Below, in pieces: positions 60,394 to 64,000 of a stretch of DNA of 64,000 bases. The notes under the pieces are model-generated. The model had not been told where the DNA came from, did no database searches, and saw only the letters and a list, made by a program, of their open reading frames with translations. Within the stretch, counting starts at the first letter, position 1. Each line of letters starts with the position of its first letter. The position numbers and the translations under genes are program-made. Source of the DNA: Microvirga mediterraneensis (GTDB lineage: Bacteria; Pseudomonadota; Alphaproteobacteria; Rhizobiales; Beijerinckiaceae); NCBI RefSeq assembly GCF_013520865.1, contig NZ_JACDXJ010000001.1, forward strand, positions 1,116,001 to 1,180,000. Reading direction: 5' to 3'.

Positions 60394-60966
60394 CTACTCG
60401 GCGATGCCCTTGACCACGACCCGGTCGATAGCCTTGACGATCCGGTCGCGGTCCTCGTCCGTGAACGGGCTGAGATTGTGCATCTCGAGATTGCTGAGGC
60501 CCTCGGTCGCAAGCCAGCCCACCAGGGCGGCGTCGAGATCGTCCGAGCTGGCCTTCAGCTGCTTCAAAGTGTTGCCAATCACCTGACGGACCGGGTCGAG
60601 GAGGCCGGGGTTCTCGGCTGTGGCGGCCATCATGCCGGTGGCGAATTCCTGCATCTTGCCGCCGCAGCAGATGTTGAGCAGAGTCTTGGTGACCACGCGC
60701 GCTTCCAGGTTGGGCCCGGGCTCGACCGTCTCCCTCAAGGCGTCCTTCTCGGAGGTGACCTGGTCGATCATGCGCTGGATCATGCCCTGCAGCAGCGCTT
60801 CCTTCGTGGGGAAATTATACAGAAGCCCACCCTTGCTGAGACCGGCCTTCTCGGCAACGGCATCCAGGGTGAGCCGGCCGGCGCCGATTTCGGCGACGAG
60901 TTCAGCCGCCGCGTCGAGGATTTTCTCGCGGGAACTCTTGCGGCCTCTGGTACAGGGAAACAGCAT
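60394..60966 (-). CDS. TetR family regulator of the adjacent efflux pump
   Basis: A 190-residue TetR repressor. The N-terminal helix-turn-helix is clear (REKILDAAAELVAEIGAGRL, TLDAVAEKAGLSKGGLLYNF, PTKEALLQGMIQRMID), and the C-terminal helical domain is for ligand binding and dimerisation. It is divergent from an RND adaptor gene and so probably represses the pump until a drug or metabolite releases it. It ends 12 bases before the convergent CoA-transferase stop. Confidence 0.9.
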   Translation of the reverse strand: MLFPCTRGRKSSREKILDAAAELVAEIGAGRLTLDAVAEKAGLSKGGLLYNFPTKEALLQGMIQRMIDQVTSEKDALRETVEPGPNLEARVVTKTLLNICCGGKMQEFATGMMAATAENPGLLDPVRQVIGNTLKQLKASSDDLDAALVGWLATEGLSNLEMHNLSPFTDEDRDRIVKAIDRVVVKGIAE

Positions 60967-60996
60967 CTACATCTCTTGTCTTGTGCGCGGACGCAC

Positions 60997-61027
60997 TTGC
61001 AACTAAACCGTCCAGCCGGTATATAAA
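60997..61027 (+). promoter_or_regulatory. candidate promoter and TetR operator for the RND pump
   Basis: TTGCAA (60997-61002) and TATAAA (61022-61027) are spaced 19 bases and make a plausible -35/-10 pair. Between them lies ACCG-TCCAGC-CGGT (61007-61020), an inverted repeat placed where a repressor would block polymerase. A second palindrome GTGCG-CGGA-CGCAC lies just before, at 60983-60996. Either could be the TetR site. Confidence 0.4.
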
Positions 61028-61130
61028 TTCCCTCTCACGGCATGGGCGTCAAGGTAAAGTACGCTGTTGCCGCACCCACCATAGTCGTACAGGGCTCTCA
61101 GGAATGGGCCCTAACTCTCGGAAAAAGCCT

Positions 61131-62264
61131 ATGAAACGGCGCATTGTAGTTGCTCTCGTCTTTATTCTTGCAATCGGACTTTGCGCCGGACTGATCTGGT
61201 TCAACTTTTTCCGCGACAAGATGATCACCCAGTTCTTCGCCACCATGCAGCAGCCGCCGCAGGTGATCTCGGCCGCCAAGGTCGAGGCCAAGACCTGGAC
61301 GCCGAGCATCAGCGCCATCGGCACGGCCAAGGCCGCCAACGGCGTCGAGCTGGCCTTCGAGACGGCGGGCATCGTCAGCGAGATCAAGTTCAAGGCGAAC
61401 CAGAACGTTCGCCAGGGCGAGGTCCTCGTCCAACTCGACGATTCGGTCGAGCGCGCGGACATCCAGGACGTCCAGGCGAACGTCAAGACCGCCGAGAGCA
61501 GCTTCGAGCGCGCCAAGACGCTCTCGTCCCGCGGCTACGGTACGGAAGCCAACCTCGATCAGGCCAGCGCCCTGCTCGCGGCGGCGCGCTCCCGCCTCGC
61601 GCGCCTGCAGGCGACCATCGAGCAGAAGGCCCTGAAGGCGCCCTTCTCGGGCGTGATCGGCATTCCGCGCGTCGATGTCGGCCAGTACCTGCAGCCGGGA
61701 ACGGTCATCGCGAGCTTCCAGGACCTGTCGTCGATGAAGGTCGATTTCACCGTGCCGGAGCAGCGCGCCGGCGAGGTCAAGCTCGGCCAGGAGATCCACC
61801 TCGGCACCACCGAGGGCAACCTGCCCTTCAAGGGGCGCGTCACCGGCAAGGATCCGCGCGTCGATCCCAAGACCCGGCTCGTCGCGGTCCAGGCCCTCGT
61901 CGAGGACAACAAGGACGGAGCCATCCTTCCCGGCCAGTTCCTCCATGTGGAGGTGATCCTGCCGGAGCAGCCCAACGTCATGACCGTGCCGCAGACGGCC
62001 GTTATCGCCAGCCTCTACGGCGATTACGTCTACACGATCGACGAGGAGCAGAAGGACGGCAAGGCGGTTCTGGTCGCCAAGCAGGTCTTCGTGAAGACCG
62101 GCCGGCGCCGCGGCGGCGCTCTCGAGATCGTCTCGGGAGTCAATGCGGGTCAGCAGGTGGTCGCCTCCGGGCAGAACAAGCTGCAGTCCGGCGCGACGGT
62201 CAAGATCGACAATACCATTGATGTGACGAAGCTCGACGCGTCCAAGCTGGCGAGCGGGCAATAG
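61131..62264 (+). CDS. RND efflux transporter periplasmic adaptor subunit
   Basis: A 377-residue membrane fusion protein of the MexC/MexE/AcrA type with an N-terminal anchor helix (RRIVVALVFILAIGLCAGLI). Lipoyl halves are AFETAGIVSEIKFKANQNVR and ALKAPFSGVIGIPRVDVGQY. A helical hairpin with AKTLSSRGYGTEANLDQASA lies between, then beta-barrel and membrane-proximal domains. No lipobox Cys is seen. It links the inner-membrane pump to an outer-membrane channel, which is not encoded here. An earlier ATG at 61104 would add nine residues. The pump gene follows after nine bases. Confidence 0.92.
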   Translation: MKRRIVVALVFILAIGLCAGLIWFNFFRDKMITQFFATMQQPPQVISAAKVEAKTWTPSISAIGTAKAANGVELAFETAGIVSEIKFKANQNVRQGEVLVQLDDSVERADIQDVQANVKTAESSFERAKTLSSRGYGTEANLDQASALLAAARSRLARLQATIEQKALKAPFSGVIGIPRVDVGQYLQPGTVIASFQDLSSMKVDFTVPEQRAGEVKLGQEIHLGTTEGNLPFKGRVTGKDPRVDPKTRLVAVQALVEDNKDGAILPGQFLHVEVILPEQPNVMTVPQTAVIASLYGDYVYTIDEEQKDGKAVLVAKQVFVKTGRRRGGALEIVSGVNAGQQVVASGQNKLQSGATVKIDNTIDVTKLDASKLASGQ

Positions 62265-62273
62265 GCATAAGCC

Positions 62274-64000
62274 ATGAGTTTCACCGAACTTTTCATCCGC
62301 CGCCCCGTCCTGTCGATGGTGGTGAGCCTCCTGATCCTGCTGCTCGGCGCGCAGGGCCTGATGAGCCTCCAGGTTCGTCAGTATCCTGAGGTCGAGGAAA
62401 CCACGATCACGATCACGACGACCTATACGGGCGCCAGTGCCGATCTGATCCAGGGCTTCATCAGCACGCCCATCGCCAAGTCCGTGTCTAGCGCGGAAGG
62501 CGTGGACTATGTGACGACGCAAAGCCGCCTCGGCATCAGCACGGTGTCGGTGCGCATGCGCCTGAACACGGATCCGAACGCCGCGCTCACCGAAGTCACC
62601 GCGAAGGTGCAGCAGGTGCGCGCGCAGCTTCCCTCGGAGGCCGAGGATCCGGTGATCATGAAGGGCACGGGCCAGAGCTTCGCGCTCATGTACCTGACCT
62701 TCGGCAGCACGGAGATGAATCCGGAGCAGGTTTCCGAATTCCTCACCCGCGTGGTGCAGCCGCGCTTCGCGACGCTCGACGGCGTCGGCAATGCCGAAAT
62801 CCTCGGCGGTCGCGACTTCTCCATGCGCGTCTGGCTCGACCCCGTGCGCCTGGCGGCTCGCGGCGTCACGGCGGGCGATGTCGTTCAGGCGATCAATGCC
62901 AACAACTTCCTCGCGGCGCCCGGCAAGACGCAGAGCGATTACGTAGCCTACCGGCTCGACATGCAGACGACGCTGCAGACGCCCGAGACCTTCGGCATGC
63001 TGCCGATCCGCTCGGCGGGCGACCAGGTCGTGCGCCTGCGCGACGTGGCGGATGTGGAGCTCGGCCCCAAGAGCACGGATACCATCGTCAGCTTCAACGG
63101 CAGCCAGGGCACCTTCATCGGCATCACGCCGACGCCGTCGGCCAACCCGCTGACCGTGGCGGCCGAAGTCACGAAGGCCATCAACGAGATCCGCCCGACC
63201 CTGCCGAAGGGCATGAGCGTCGAGATCGTCTACGACGCGTCTAACTTCATCTCGGCCTCCATCGAGGAAGTGTTCAAGACCATCGGCGAGGCGGCCCTCA
63301 TCGTCGTGGTGGTGATCCTGCTCTTCCTGGGCTCCTTCCGCTCGGTGCTGATCCCCATCGTGACGATCCCGCTCTCGCTCATCGGCGTGTGCTTCTTCCT
63401 CTATGTGCTGGGTTATTCGATCAACCTCCTGACCCTGCTGGCAATGGTGCTCGCCATCGGTCTCGTGGTCGACGACGCCATCGTGGTGCTGGAGAACATC
63501 CACCGTCACATCGAGGAGGGGCTCAAGCCCGTCGACGCGGCCATCGTGGGCATGAAGGAGATCTTCCTTCCCATCGTGTCCATGACGGTCACGCTGGCGG
63601 CGGTGTACGCACCCATCGGGTTCACGCAGGGGTTGACCGGCTCGCTCTTCCGCGAGTTCGCCTTCACGCTCGCGGGCGCGGTGATCATCTCGGGCATCAT
63701 CGCGGTGACGCTCTCGCCCATGATGTCGTCGAAGCTGCTGAAGGCGCATGGCGGCCAGGGTCGCTTCGCGGCCTTCGTGGACCGCACCTTCACGCGGCTC
63801 GAGAACTGGTATGCGCGGCGCCTGAAAGGCTCGCTGGATTATCGCGGCGTGACCCTGGTCATCGTCGCCGTCCTGCTCGGCACCACGGCGTTCCTGTTCA
63901 CCAAGACCTCCTCCGAGCTCGCGCCGGAAGAGGATCAGGGCGCCTATCTCGGCATCGTCAACGTGCCGAAATACGCCACGGCCGAGTATACCCAGGCCTT
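62274..64000 (+). CDS. RND efflux pump inner-membrane subunit, 3' truncated by window
   Basis: The first 575 codons of a pump normally about 1040 residues long; it has no stop before the window ends. It opens MSFTELFIRRPVLSMVVSLL, typical of the AcrB/MexF/HAE1 family. The porter domain includes ETTITITTTYTGASADLIQG and TEVTAKVQQVRAQLPSEAED. TM2-TM4 include the proton-relay segment LAIGLVVDDAIVVLENIHRH with the two essential adjacent Asp residues. It exports drugs or lipophilic compounds with the adaptor encoded nine bases upstream. The substrate is unknown. Confidence 0.93.
   Translation, partial: MSFTELFIRRPVLSMVVSLLILLLGAQGLMSLQVRQYPEVEETTITITTTYTGASADLIQGFISTPIAKSVSSAEGVDYVTTQSRLGISTVSVRMRLNTDPNAALTEVTAKVQQVRAQLPSEAEDPVIMKGTGQSFALMYLTFGSTEMNPEQVSEFLTRVVQPRFATLDGVGNAEILGGRDFSMRVWLDPVRLAARGVTAGDVVQAINANNFLAAPGKTQSDYVAYRLDMQTTLQTPETFGMLPIRSAGDQVVRLRDVADVELGPKSTDTIVSFNGSQGTFIGITPTPSANPLTVAAEVTKAINEIRPTLPKGMSVEIVYDASNFISASIEEVFKTIGEAALIVVVVILLFLGSFRSVLIPIVTIPLSLIGVCFFLYVLGYSINLLTLLAMVLAIGLVVDDAIVVLENIHRHIEEGLKPVDAAIVGMKEIFLPIVSMTVTLAAVYAPIGFTQGLTGSLFREFAFTLAGAVIISGIIAVTLSPMMSSKLLKAHGGQGRFAAFVDRTFTRLENWYARRLKGSLDYRGVTLVIVAVLLGTTAFLFTKTSSELAPEEDQGAYLGIVNVPKYATAEYTQA

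Noticed and set aside
61098..63749. An 883-codon minus-strand frame opposite the RND genes
   Set aside because: It is an antisense shadow rich in Arg, Asp and His; the adaptor and pump on the plus strand are clear.

Overview
The window is GC-rich, densely coded chromosomal DNA. The gene types (type-III-like cellulose operon with bcsN and a bcsK-type TPR gene, ugp and liv transporters, MAGLVPAI-type palindromic repeats) point to an alphaproteobacterium of the Hyphomicrobiales. A Methylobacteriaceae relative such as Microvirga is my best guess, but this is inference and no rRNA is present to confirm it. I found no tRNA, rRNA, CRISPR, prophage or complete insertion sequence. Both ends are cut: a minus-strand gene leaves at base 54 and an RND pump gene is truncated at base 64000.

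Layout. 1-4 kb: a lysine-6-dehydrogenase-like enzyme divergent from an Lrp regulator and a FAD oxidoreductase, then a stress protein. 4.1-8.6 kb: ugpBAEC glycerol-3-phosphate importer behind a clear three-repeat Pho box, closed by a terminator. 8.8-14.8 kb: an aromatic amino acid ammonia-lyase, a small secreted protein, two GNAT acetyltransferases around a repeat cluster, an M20-type amidase, and a ferredoxin/ferredoxin-NADP reductase pair. 14.9-20 kb: a branched-chain amino acid type (liv) importer with a fused LivH-LivM permease. A DUF559 nuclease gene flanked by inverted hairpin repeats sits between its binding-protein and permease genes. 20-23.5 kb: amidase, SMP-30 lactonase, aldose epimerase. 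23.6-28.7 kb: M3 peptidase, secreted hydrolase, AI-2E-type membrane protein. 28.7-34 kb: dppABCDF peptide importer with an internal attenuator.

34.2-54.6 kb is the centrepiece. On the minus strand bcsN, bcsA, bcsB, bcsZ and a bcsK-like TPR gene are followed, with no convincing terminator, by cheW, cheR-TPR, cheW, an MCP, a CheA-REC hybrid, cheB and two complex histidine kinases. The che part has the gene content of the Wsp surface-sensing system (two CheWs, TPR-bearing CheR, CheA-REC, CheB), but no GGDEF gene lies in the cluster. BcsA carries an intact PilZ c-di-GMP site, so a link between this signalling module and cellulose output is plausible but unproven.

54.9-64 kb: a Bcr/CflA-type MFS exporter, a LysR regulator divergent from a glutaryl-CoA dehydrogenase / DapB-like / CoA-transferase operon, and a TetR regulator divergent from an RND efflux adaptor and pump. 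The DapB-like protein lacks the catalytic histidines of true DapB and probably does something else.
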